From the NCBI GenBank assembly GCA_020543525.1, contig JAHYIO010000003.1, positions 1,798,001-1,862,000 of the forward strand: a stretch of DNA of 64,000 nt. The letters are read 5' to 3'. A program made the translations under genes and the position numbers. The DNA is from Coriolopsis trogii. Taxonomy: Eukaryota > Basidiomycota > Agaricomycetes > Polyporales > Polyporaceae. Below are positions 34,777-45,185 of the stretch, piece by piece (position 1 is the first letter of the stretch; every line of letters begins with the position of its first letter). The notes below the pieces were generated by a model. It was given only the letters and a program-made list of their open reading frames with translations. It searched no databases and was not told where the DNA came from.

Positions 34777-36343
34777 TGTGGATAACGTAAGCTAGGATAA
34801 ACCGTCGAGGTGTGGGTGTCGGCGAAGGACAAAAGGATGGGTCGATCTAGTCGTCTGAAAGGCCTCCCTGAGGTGTGTTTGCAGCTAGCAGCCCCTTTCA
34901 AAGGAGGTGATCTGTGGGGAGAATCATGGTGAGCGTTGCGAGACATGCGCGGCCAGCAGAGAGAGAGACGCACCCCGGAGAACGAAAAGAAGGAGAGAAA
35001 GTCGAGTCAACTCGACAAAAAGAGCAGAAAGCAGGGAAACGAAGGGGGTGGAACGAAGGGGTGGCGAATCAAGGCCAGAGGGGGGATGGCTTATATTGCG
35101 GGCAGGGGAACCGCATCGGAGATTGAAGCGTGCCATGGCGACAGATCATGCTGATTTCCCGGAGGAGGGGGACGTCTTCAGCAACGCCTCCTCTCCTGGC
35201 CTCCCTCCCAGCCAATCAGGGCCGTCTGCCGAGGACGCCCGTGCCGTTTCGGGCGATCTCGTTCTGCTTGGACTCTGCCCAGGACGCGCACGAGCGAGGG
35301 GGCCCTGGACGACTGGCAGCGAGGCGATCTGCCATCTTCTCTGCCTCTCCGTCCCACCACCAGGGCTGTCCTCACGACTGCTGCCATCACGACTTCTCAC
35401 ACCCGCCCACAGCGTCTCTCTATTCTTGCCTCTCCCCCTCCTCCTCGCAAAAATATCTCCCACCGCCTCTGCGCATCTCATCAGCTCACCCTCGTTTGAG
35501 AACACTCAAGAGCACTCCACTCGCATCACCTCTCTTGTTGAATGCCCTGCTCCTTCCCGTTCCACGAGTCTTACCAAACTCCCGGCCTCGCAGACGTAAG
35601 GTACAGTACAGATCATGATCGTGATGTGCAGACATGCCCGTTATCCCCCGTTATCCCCTGCGCCCTCGCCGAGACTTTGCACGCCGGGCTTGGGTTTCGA
35701 AATTCAAACCATCCTTATTTCTCGACACTTCTCCCCGTCTCCAGGTATCGGATATCAAGAACCTCACTAACGATTGACACCAACACAACTCCGGACGCAA
35801 GTACTAAGCACTCTCATCGGGTTGATCGTGCAGCATTCTTGCACACCGTAATGATAGTTGCTCCGCAATTACACATGTAACGCACGCGCACAGTCCTCGA
35901 GAACGCTGTGGCAATGTCACTCTCTGCTCGCACTGCTGACGACAATCAACTCTCGTATCAATCCGTTGACGTGGACGGCAGGCCTGCACGTTCTCCCTGT
36001 CCGCTGCGCTCCCAATTGATTGCGCACAGCAAGCCGACATGTCACATCCACGCCAACGGTCCAATCATCACCCATAACGTCAATCAATCCCGCTCAGACG
36101 TCCAAGCCACACAAGCTGTACTCGTACAAGCCCTCCCTTACATCGTCCCTCTATCTAAGTCAACAACGAGTGTTACACCCTATCTATCTGGCACATTGAC
36201 CCAACGAGATGTAAGAACAGCCTCTCTCTCTCGCACAACAATCGTACGCAGCACCCACAAGATCGCGCGCCGATAAAGCAACGGAATCCTTGTTGGACGT
36301 TCCCCCTCGACCGAGAGCCCGGTACCGACCACTAGCCCATCGC
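34777..36343. other. Intergenic region upstream of the cupredoxin
   Basis: These 1.57 kb hold the promoter of the cupredoxin and the 3' side of the Mso1-like gene. A TATA-like element on the minus strand (35091-35096) lies about 315 bp before the cupredoxin ATG. Open frames near 34900-35620 have no domain. No RNA gene or transposon was seen. Confidence 0.4.
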
Positions 36344-37813
36344 TCACGCTCTCACCGGACGCACCCCAGATGGCAGACCGACCCGTGTGGACGGTTGCCG
36401 CCCGCGAACCCCGAGGTTGGCGCCCAACGGTGCAGCCATCCCCATCCCCCTCGGTCTCGTCGGCGGCGGCATCGAAGTCGGGATCGGGATCGAATACTGC
36501 TCGCGTTCGCGCTCGGCGACCGCAACGGGCTTATTAGCGAACGCCTGCGGTGGAGCACCAGGAGACGCTGCGTCCTCCCCCTCCCCTTCGTCGCCAAACC
36601 GCACTTTTGCGTTCCGCTTCGCGTCGCGAAGCTCGCGCAGGCGCGCCATCGACTTCGTGACGTGCGCCTCGCTCCCCGCCCCGGACAGGCCCCTGTCGTC
36701 GGCCTTGCGGTCCGCTAGGGTGGGCCCGCGGGCAATCCTGGGGGGCGGGACGGCCGCGGCCGCGGCGAGCTCATCCTCTCGGTGTCTTGTGCTCCTCGTC
36801 GTGACGGGGCGTGAGAGGTCGTCGGAGCGTGGGTCCCGTTCGGCCTTCTTCGTATCTGTCACACTTGCGGCTGCTGCTGCGTTATCACGGTGGCTGCGCA
36901 CGCCGCGTTCGCGCTCGTCAAAGAGCCATTCTGGCAGATCAGCTGGGTCGCGGGCCTGGTCGATGTAGTAGGCTTTCATCGCGCGTGTGAGGCGGGACTC
37001 CCCTCCTACCGGTGTCTCTACAATATGACAGCGTAAGTGTAAATATAGAGTGACAGGAATCGGGCTGGAGAGATAGATATAGGGAAATCACAAACCTTCG
37101 CCGCCGTAGATGGGGAGCTTGCTCGACCACGCCTTGCTGACGTTGATCGTCAAGTTGCTCGCCACGCCGGTGATGTTCGACCAGAGCGAGGAGCCAAAGC
37201 CCGCCGGGGTCTTGTCATCCATCTTGTCGTTCATGTCTGCTTCGTCCATGCTCGTCCTCGAGGACGCCGCACTCTCCGGCGAGCGCGCGAACCCGTCGGA
37301 CATTCCGGACGAGGACGCAGAGTCCGAGACAACCTCTTCCGCTCTCTCTCTCGCGCGGTACGCATCGTAGTCCATGGAACGCGACGACACATGGGCGGGA
37401 ACGTCTCGTCTCGTCGGCACGCGTCCCAGTCTCGGACCCTCAGGAAGGCTCGGGACAGGAGGAGGGGGCGGATTCGAGCGTGAGGATCCTGGGCGCGGCT
37501 CCGCTCTGCGATCAAGCGAACGAGAACGTGCGCTCCCCGACGACCCTTGAGGAAGGTTTCTCATAGAACGCATCGGGCGGAGCGTGCGCGCCTGCTCGGG
37601 AAGCGGAGGGGCAGGCCCACGGAAACTCGACGGTGGCGGGCGTTCGCTGGCCGAACTCTGTGGGCGAGGGATGATATCCTGCGTGACCTGAGCGGCCGTG
37701 AAGGAGCGGGAACGGGGGCCTATGTCCACATGTTGTTTCGGGCTGCCTGCTGCTGTGAAGGTACGGGCACGAGGGTTGGACGGCAGACCGGTGGGGCGGC
37801 GGGTGAGAGACAT
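36344..37813 (-). CDS. Mso1-like Sec1-binding protein
   Basis: Probably a partner of the SM protein Sec1 in vesicle fusion at the plasma membrane. Two exons, with an intron at about 37010-37095, give about 460 residues. The only conserved region spans the splice junction: SSLWSNITGVASNLTINVSK, then GGEETPVGGESRLTRAMKAY and DPADLPEWLFDERER. This agrees with the N-terminal Sec1-binding region of fungal Mso1 proteins as I recall it. Both flanks are disordered and rich in Pro, Ser and Arg. Unlike yeast Mso1, the conserved region lies in the middle of the chain. The start at 37813 (MSLTRRPTGLPSNPRARTFT) is the first ATG of the open exon. Divergent from the sulfide:quinone oxidoreductase. Confidence 0.65.
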
Positions 37814-38745
37814 GATTCGCGTAAGAGTGTTGAAGTTTGAGACGCGAGGTTAAAATCAGGCCAGCTGCTGGCGAGAGGAAGCTACGACCGCACAGCGGGT
37901 GTAGAAGAAGGTAGAGCGACTGATACACCGGGGAAGTGGACGAAGGAAATGAACCAAGGAAGTGAGAAGGCCCACGAGGGGTTCTGCGGGAATGAAGGAA
38001 GGGGAGCCGTTGCGTACCGTGCGTATGTTATAGTAGCCAAGTGTGGGAGTGGCGAAGGCCGTCGATAAAGCTAGACTCGCAAGCTCTCAGTCCCTGTCAG
38101 CTCGATGGACTTCAAAGGGCATGCGTATGTTTGAACTTGGACGGGCGTGGACTTGGGCGGTGCGGCACCGACAGCAGGCGACAGGACGTTAAGTGAACTG
38201 CCAGCAGTTCGTCCTGGGGCTCTTGGACGGGAGTGAAGGCGAGGACGCCGTTCGAGAGAGTCGAGGATGAGGGAAGACAAGCAGCAGCCGTTTCGATGGA
38301 GACTCGCACTCGCAGTGGGCCTCATCTGGACCGGCGCCCTGCGGCGACACTGTCCGGCACCGTCGTACACCGCCAGTACCATCACGTTTGAATGGCTGCA
38401 CTCTCTCCTCTTCGGCGTGCAGCCCGTCTGATGCATACGAACGCGCTGCCTCCGACATTCCAGTGTGCGATGGCCATGGTACATCGAGCTCCCGGCACTG
38501 TTCGACCAGGTCGCGCGAACCGGCGGTCCGGCTGATCTATCAGCATGCCATAATGACGCATCGTTCGCGCCTTCGGGGAGAGTCGCGCCCCTTCTTCGCC
38601 CGCTCCCCCTCTCCGAATTGACTGCTTCATTCCGAATTGCTCAAACGGCCATATACCTCTGCGCGACACCCTCGCACCGCACTCTCTCTCTTTGCTTCGC
38701 TCACCACTGACCGGCCCTGCGACACCCCCTATCTTGCTCTCAAAA
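37814..38745. other. Divergent intergenic region, Mso1-like / SQR
   Basis: A 932-bp shared upstream region. Minus-strand open frames at 38071-38885 lack any domain and overlap the start of the neighbouring gene. No clear TATA element was found. Confidence 0.4.
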
Positions 38746-40478
38746 ATGCTTGCCATCCGCTCAAAAGCGCTCGCGAAATCTGCGCCGTCTGTCGCCCGGT
38801 GGGCAAGCACCGCCGCGAGCAGCAAGGACAAGTACAAGGTCGTCGTCGTCGGTGCAGGTATGTCATCTATGTCCGCATCAATCACACACTACTGTCATGT
38901 CTGATTGTTGCATCGGTCGCGCACAGGCTCCGCAGGACTGAACGTCGCGAACCAGATCTACGACCGGTTCCGGCGCGCGGGCAAGGCACTCAACGAGGGC
39001 GACATCGCCATCGTCGACGCCGCCGAGTATCATTACTACCAGGTGCGGATCATCCTCACCGCACGGCATTCAATTACGGTCGCTCACCTCCTCGTTCGGA
39101 TGCGGTTCTCCTAACAGCCCGGATGGTAGGCATGCGATTCTCCCGTTTGAGGACGTCTGAAAGTCACTCACCTGTCCACCCTTGACAGGACGCTCGTTGG
39201 CTCAGGCTTGAAGCAGAAGGAGGAGACGCGGAGGAAGCTCAGCGAGCTCATCCCTGCGCACCTTGCCCACATCCCTGAGAACGTGAAGGCCTTTGAGCCC
39301 AAGGCGTCCTCCGTCACTACCACCTCCGGCCGCAAGATCGGCTATGAGAGTCTTGTCGTAGCCACCGGGCTGCAGATCAACTGGTCTACCATCCCGGGGC
39401 TCGAGAAGGCTCTCGCGGATCCTGCGTCGGGCGTGTCCTCCATTTACTCGTACAACACCTGCGACAAGACATGGAGAGACGTCGACGCCCTCCGCTCTGG
39501 GAAGGCTATCTTTACCCAACCCGCGGGTGTAATCAAGTGCGCAGGAGGTACGTGCATCTGTCGTCTTGGACTCCCGTCACCTGTCGCTCAACGCCCGCGT
39601 ACATCCCAGCCCCGCAGAAGGTTATGTGGATGGCCTGGGACAGGTTCCAGAAGACGGGCCGCGGCCCGGCCGTGTCCGTTGACTTTTACACGGGCATGCC
39701 GTCCATGTTCAGTGTGAAGAAGTACTCGGACGCGCTCAACGCGCTCCGCACCGAGCGTGGTGTCGGTGGCTTTTTCCAACACAACCTCGTCGGAGTAGAC
39801 CCCGGCGCGCGCAAGGCGACGTTCAAGACCCCCGAGGGAGACGTCACCGCTGACTACAACCTCCTGCACGTCAGTCCGCCTATGGGCCCGCTCGAGAGCA
39901 TCAAGGGCTCGCCCATCGCGGACCAGGCGGGATGGGTATCTGTCGACCAGGGCTCGCTGCGCCACACGAACCCGGAGTACGGCAACGTGTGGGCGTTGGG
40001 CGACTGCTCGAGCTTGCCAACGAGCAAGACCGCGGCTGCTATCATTGCCCAGACGCCTGTCCTGACCGAGAACCTGTTCTCCGTCGTTGACACTGGCAAG
40101 CTGTCGAGCGCGCGCTATGACGGGTACACGAGCTGCCCGGTAAGCTTTTCTCGCAGGTGCTCCACTTGTCGTCTTGACTAGGCTCACGTTCGTCTGCGCG
40201 ATTTGTAGCTCCTTACTGGGTACGGCCAGCTCATGCTTGCGGAGTTCAAGTACGGTCTCGAGCCCAAGGAGACGTTCGCGAGCTACCTTGGCGATCAATC
40301 CATCCCTCGGTTGCCCTATTACTACCTCAAAAAGGACTTCTTCCCCTGGGTTTACTGGAAGTACATGGTACGTCTCCGTTTCTCCTTGTTCTTTCACACA
40401 TCTCACAACCAATGTTCGCAGATCAAGGGCAAGTGGTTTGGTTCGAAAGGCTTCATTCGCCCGACCTTTGAGCAGTAG
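38746..40478 (+). CDS. Mitochondrial sulfide:quinone oxidoreductase (SQOR/HMT2-like)
   Basis: Oxidises hydrogen sulfide and passes electrons to ubiquinone in the inner mitochondrial membrane. The first 30 residues (MLAIRSKALAKSAPSVARWA) look like a matrix-targeting peptide. The FAD motif is VVVGAGSAGLNVANQI. The conserved HYYQPGWTLVGSG motif is made by joining three exons, the middle one only 8 nt. The two redox cysteines fit IKCAGAPQKVMWMAWDR and ALGDCSSLPTSKTAAA. The C-terminus KYGLEPKETF and LPYYYLKKDFFPWVYW fits the membrane-binding helices. About 455 residues, at least six introns. Its 3' end lies 125 bp from the convergent Nepro/Rmp1-like gene. Confidence 0.9.
39118..39125 (+). other. 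8-nt microexon of the sulfide:quinone oxidoreductase
   Basis: CCCGGATG lies between an acceptor (TAACAG) and a donor (GTAGGC). It encodes Pro-Gly and the first two bases of Trp in the family motif YQPGWTLVG. Joining the flanking exons without it shifts the reading frame, so its inclusion is required. Confidence 0.85.
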
Positions 40479-40603
40479 ATCTACACGGATTACAATTTAC
40501 CACACATCTAGAGCAGCGCTGTTTATATACATTACGCTCGGACTTGTTGGCCGCAGCCTATGCTTGAAGACATCCAAATAGACGGACCACAAAATCAGAA
40601 CAT

Positions 40604-41939
40604 TTAAAATCCGAATATGTCGTCGATCTCGTCTCGCTTCTTCTTTTTCTTTTTTGATGGTTTGGTGCCCTCACCCTCTGCTTTCTTGCGTTTCGGGGCG
40701 CCAGACGAGAGTTGGGTGGAATTAACGATCGTGGCCTGTGTGGCGAGACTCTCTACAAGGGATTCGTCTGGCAACCGGCATCAGATGACGAACACAAAAG
40801 GAGAGGAGAAGTTTATTGGACTACATACCTGCAATCCGCACCGCCTGGAGCTCGCTAGTAAGGGAAAAGGCAGCTGTGTTCGCCACTTCTTCCTTCAGTC
40901 GCAAAGGAAGCTGCTGCTCGACGACACTCCCGGCAGGGCGAACAAGGGAACTGCCTAGGTCCTCGTCGATAGGTTCGTTCGTCGGCTCATTAGGCGTTGA
41001 AGTGGCTGTAATCCTCTTCACATTCCTGTCTGCTTGATTGACTATCAGGCGAACTTTGGGTGCCTCAGAAGGCTAGTCCTGTATTCAATGCGGAAAGTTG
41101 GAAGCGGCGAGACTGTTGCAACATACGAATAGGGTCTGTAATGCCTGGTAGCTGGCTGACCAAGAGACTTCCAGCGCAGACTTGACTTCGGTCAGGAGAA
41201 TGCTCATGCGAGATGCAAGAGCGGCGAACGTCAGGATCAGTTGTAAGAAAGCCCCAGTCTGCATCATCAGCTGGAAGGACCTAGTCGATGGTCTGTTTGA
41301 GTCTTTACCCTTGTTGGGCGAGTTTCGCGACGTACTCGTATGCACCCAGTAGACGTTCTTGAGCCTGGACACTTGTAAGCTTCGCAAGTTCACGAGAATT
41401 TGTCGGAGACGAGGTCCGTAATCTCCAGTGTCGCTTACCGTGTCGATTAGCGTGCAACATGCGCTGCACCTCTCCAAAACGAATAGAATCGGTTTTACGT
41501 TTGGGTGATGTGTCCACGGACCTTTCACTGCCTTCGTCCTATGAATGGGGTCGCGCACATAATCGTACCGGATGTTATGTATGACTTCCATTTTTGAATT
41601 GAGCACTCACGTCCGCGTCGGTGGTTCGCCCCAGAAGGAGAGACGCAGACTCTCGACCGCGTCCTCCATACGCATCTCGTCCACACGCCCGCCAAATCTC
41701 CTCATCTCTGCAACGCGCTGCCAGAAGAGGGCAGACCGATGCTGATTCTTCCCTTTGTAGTATAGCCTCTCCAGCACTTGAAGCTCTGTGCGATGGCTTG
41801 AAAGCGCGGTTTGCAGTCTGCGTGAACACGCCTTGAGTTGTTTCAGGACTGCGTCGATGGCGGAGCACTGGCCGGGAGCTAGCGTAGACCTCTGTGTGCA
41901 GAATAGAGGTGGTGGGGGCGCATGTCGCTTGGGTACCAT
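40604..41939 (-). CDS. Nepro/Rmp1-like protein (RNase MRP/P-associated)
   Basis: Probably the fungal counterpart of human Nepro and yeast Rmp1, a protein linked to RNase MRP and rRNA processing. The N-terminal half carries the signature LERLYYKGKNQHRSALFWQR followed by EMRRFGGRVDEMRMED. A hydrophobic helix TGAFLQLILTFAALASRMSI lies in the middle. The C-terminus is a Lys run followed by RDEIDDIFGF, a tail common to nuclear rRNA-processing factors. Five introns; a 55-nt intron (GTACGT donor) before SFQLMMQTG was chosen over a 28-nt alternative. The start at 41939 gives MVPKRHAPPPPLFC. About 355 residues. It is 214 bp from the divergent beta-adaptin start. Confidence 0.65.
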
Positions 41940-42153
41940 TGGTAGAAGCAATGGGATCGGGTGAGAGGTCGGAACAGGGTAAGAAGCAAGCTACGAATGA
42001 GCGCCTACCCGCGCAGCGCACCTTGCGCTCTCTCATCCGGCGGTAACAGAGTACTCGTTCCTTCCCCCTCACCTCTTGTTCCCCACTTATACCCCCTTCC
42101 CACCTAACTCTGGCCGGATACGCGACCTGGAGACACGCATATAATCCTCAAAC
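41940..42153. promoter_or_regulatory. Compact divergent promoter, Nepro-like / beta-adaptin
   Basis: Only 214 bp separate two outward-facing ATGs, the tightest divergent pair in the window. No TATA box is evident, as expected for constitutive genes. Confidence 0.45.
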
Positions 42154-44810
42154 ATGAGTGGTCAGACAGGCCAGGATGCCAAGTTCTTTACGCGGGGGAA
42201 GATTCAGGTGTGTGATCACCTGGCGTTGCGACCTTGACCCCGCGTTGAATACTATGCTTGCAGGAATTCCGTGCTGAGCTGGAGGCGGCGGAGGCCAAGG
42301 ACAAGAAATTCACGAAGCGCAAGACGGTGCTGAAGAAGATCGTCGCGAATATCACTATGGGCAATGACAGTGAGTCGGACGCACTCCGTTGTATTCGGGA
42401 AGGACGCTTACGGTATCCGGGCCCATGTAGTGTCCGCTCTGTTCACCGACGTCGTACAGTGTCTTGGGACTCCACTTCTGGAAATCAAGAAGAGTGCGTG
42501 CCATCAATGTGTGCCCTGTCCGTGTCTACATGCTCATCGGTGGGGTTAGTGGTCTACCTCTTTCTCGTGTGCTATGGCCGTCAGAAGGCCGATCAACTGC
42601 ACCTCGTCATCCCGAGCTTCTTGCAGGTATGCGCCTTCCGTGTGATGCGCGCGTCATGGAATTGTTGACAACGTCCAGGACTGTAATGACCGGAACCCCC
42701 TAGTCCGCGCCCTCGCCATCCGGACCATGTCCTATATACCCACCCCCATCGTCATCGACGCACTCACAGAACAGCTAAGACATCATCTCAAAGACCGTGA
42801 TCCCTATGTCCGAAAGACCGCCGCCATCTGTGTCGCCAAGTTGTATACTGCCGATCCACGGAAGGCGGAGAAAGGCGGCTTCGTTGAGATGCTCCGGGAC
42901 CTCTTGCTAGACGCAAACGCGACTGTGGTAGCCAACGCGGTGGCCGCTCTGTCGGAGATCGGAGACCGTCAAGATGGCGTTATCTTCAAGCTCAACTTGA
43001 CTGTTGCGAACAAGTTGTTGACAGCATTGGGTGAAAGCTCGGAGTACGTGTTTAGTCTGCGCATCGCGTTACATCGAAGGCGGGCTAACATACATACAGA
43101 TGGGGAACCATCTACATTCTAGACTCCCTACTACGATACGTGCCGGAAAGGCATGTTGACGCTGAGATGATGGCGGATCGTGTCGTTGTGCAACTCAACC
43201 ACGCAAACTCTGCAGTCGTCCTGACCGCCATCAAGGTTCTCTTGTATCTCATGAACTACATGGAAAACCGCAAACAGATGGAGTACATCTGCAAGAAGAT
43301 GGGTCCTCCACTTGGTATGACCTTGTTTGTGCCGTATCGACGCTGTACTGAACGTGCATACAGTCACCCTGCTCTCATCCGGTCCTGAAGTACAATATGT
43401 CGCGTTGCGGAACATCCTCCTTATCATACAACGAAGACCAGCGGTGCTCAAGAACGATGTAAAGGTGTTCTTTTGCAAATACAATGATCCAATATACGTC
43501 AAGCTCGCCAAACTAGAGATCATGTACCGTCTAGCCCGCGAAGAGAATGCGCGAGAAGTCCTTGCTGAACTACAGGAGTAGGTCCCTAGTTGTACTCGAT
43601 ACCCGGACGAGGGCTCATGGTGTCCAGGTACGCATCCGAGGTGGATGTAGATTTCGTTCGTAAAGCCGTACGATCCATCGGTCGCCTTGCTATCAAGGTC
43701 CAACCAGCGGCAGACTCGTGTATACAAGCCCTCCTCGACCTGATCGAGACGAAGGTGTCGTATGTGGTCCAGGAAGCAGTCATTGTGATCAAAGACGTCT
43801 TCCGACGGTACCCTGGGAAGTACGAGGGTATCATTCCGAAGCTTTGCGAGCATCTCGACCTGCTAGACGAGCCCGAAGCGAAGGCTGCGGTCATCTGGAT
43901 CATCGGCCAGTTTGCGAACCGAATAGACAACGCCGACGAGCTCATGGATGATCTCACTTACACTTTTCTGGAGGAGCCTACTGAGGTCAGCGAACCTGTC
44001 TGTGTCGAGATCACTCTTATCGAACTCTGATATCTCGCCGTAGGTCCAACTGGCGTTGCTATCGGCTGCGGTCAAGCTGTTCATCTATAAGGCGCACTCG
44101 GACACCACTAAAGCGCTCGTTCACAAGGTGTTGAAGTGGGCCACGGAGGATGTCGACAATCCCGACCTTCGTGATCGCGGCTTTATGTACTGGCGCATGC
44201 TCGCGATCAATCCCGCTGTCGCCGGTGAGATCGTGCTCGCCGAAAAGCCTGCCATCACCACGGACGCCGACCGTATGGACCGAGGTGCACTCGACCAGCT
44301 TCTCCTGCATACAGGAACATTGGGCAGCATCTATCACAAGAACCCCGAGGTTTGTAACCCTCGCCGCTGAGACCTCGAACGAGTCACTAACCGAATCCAC
44401 AGACGTTCATTAGGAACGCGACAGGCAAGGCCTTGACGGACAGTCCTGCACTGAACCCATTGTCGCGACAAACGCTCGTCCCTATAAGCCGTGCCAACAT
44501 GGGTCCAGCTGCGGTTGTGGTTCCCGGACCTGGGCCTCCAATGCCTGGACCGCAGCCCGGCGCCCCCGTCACGGGTGACCTTGTGCAGACGGACGGCGGC
44601 GAACCCGCACAGAACGGCTCTACGGGCGACCTCATGGCCACCACAGCCTCGAGTCAGGAGACACCGAGCAATGAGGACGGAGATGACGACGACGGACCGT
44701 TGTCTGCCCCGGTCTCGGCGGACCCTTATGCAGGGTTGGACAGCGCGTTCGGAGGGTACATGGCGGATGAGCCGCGTCCGCAGGGGAAGGACTTGCTCGA
44801 TATGATTTAG
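42154..44810 (+). CDS. Clathrin adaptor beta-adaptin subunit (AP-1/AP-2 beta)
   Basis: Large subunit of a heterotetrameric clathrin adaptor for Golgi/endosome or plasma-membrane traffic. The HEAT-like trunk is nearly complete: [46 protein letters not shown], and [20 protein letters not shown]. It continues with [65 protein letters not shown] and [10 protein letters not shown]. After the trunk comes a Pro/Gly/Asp linker, and the protein ends at GKDLLDMI. With about 730 residues it lacks the C-terminal appendage of animal beta-adaptins, as does yeast Apl2. Nine or more introns. Sequence alone does not let me decide between AP-1 and AP-2; AP-1 is favoured by the missing appendage. Confidence 0.9.
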
Positions 44811-45185
44811 CATCAGTCTGGTGTCGCCGAGGTATGTTATAGCGAGTGCTTGTACTCTATGCAATGATTGTAGTTTACGCTCTGTCTGAGGGCTGGAAAT
44901 GGCGATATTGACTCAGCACTTGGCTACGCCCACATTTCTCGGAGATGTCGAACACAAGGTCTCTCGCCATCGTGATCGCCGCGATGCCTTGGGGGCGTTG
45001 ACACCCGCGACATTGAGATATGGACATATGCGTGAGGGATGACTATTCTCTCTAGTGATCGATGCATGGAAGCGGAGAGTATACAGTACAGGTGGTATGA
45101 TGTGCAGATAGGCAGGGATGTGCAGAGGGATTCAACGAACGGGCCGCAGCGGCATGCACGTTGCGAGAACGAAGAGGAGGCGCAA
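44811..45185. other. Convergent intergenic region, beta-adaptin / F-box protein
   Basis: These 375 bp contain facing 3' regions. No gene, RNA or repeat was recognised. Confidence 0.4.

Noticed and set aside
39588..40412. 274-codon open frame antisense to the sulfide:quinone oxidoreductase
   Set aside because: Arg/Val-rich translation without motifs, mirrored from a conserved gene.
41280..41310. A 28-nt intron in the Nepro/Rmp1-like gene
   Set aside because: A stronger upstream donor (GTACGT) makes a standard 55-nt intron in the right phase.
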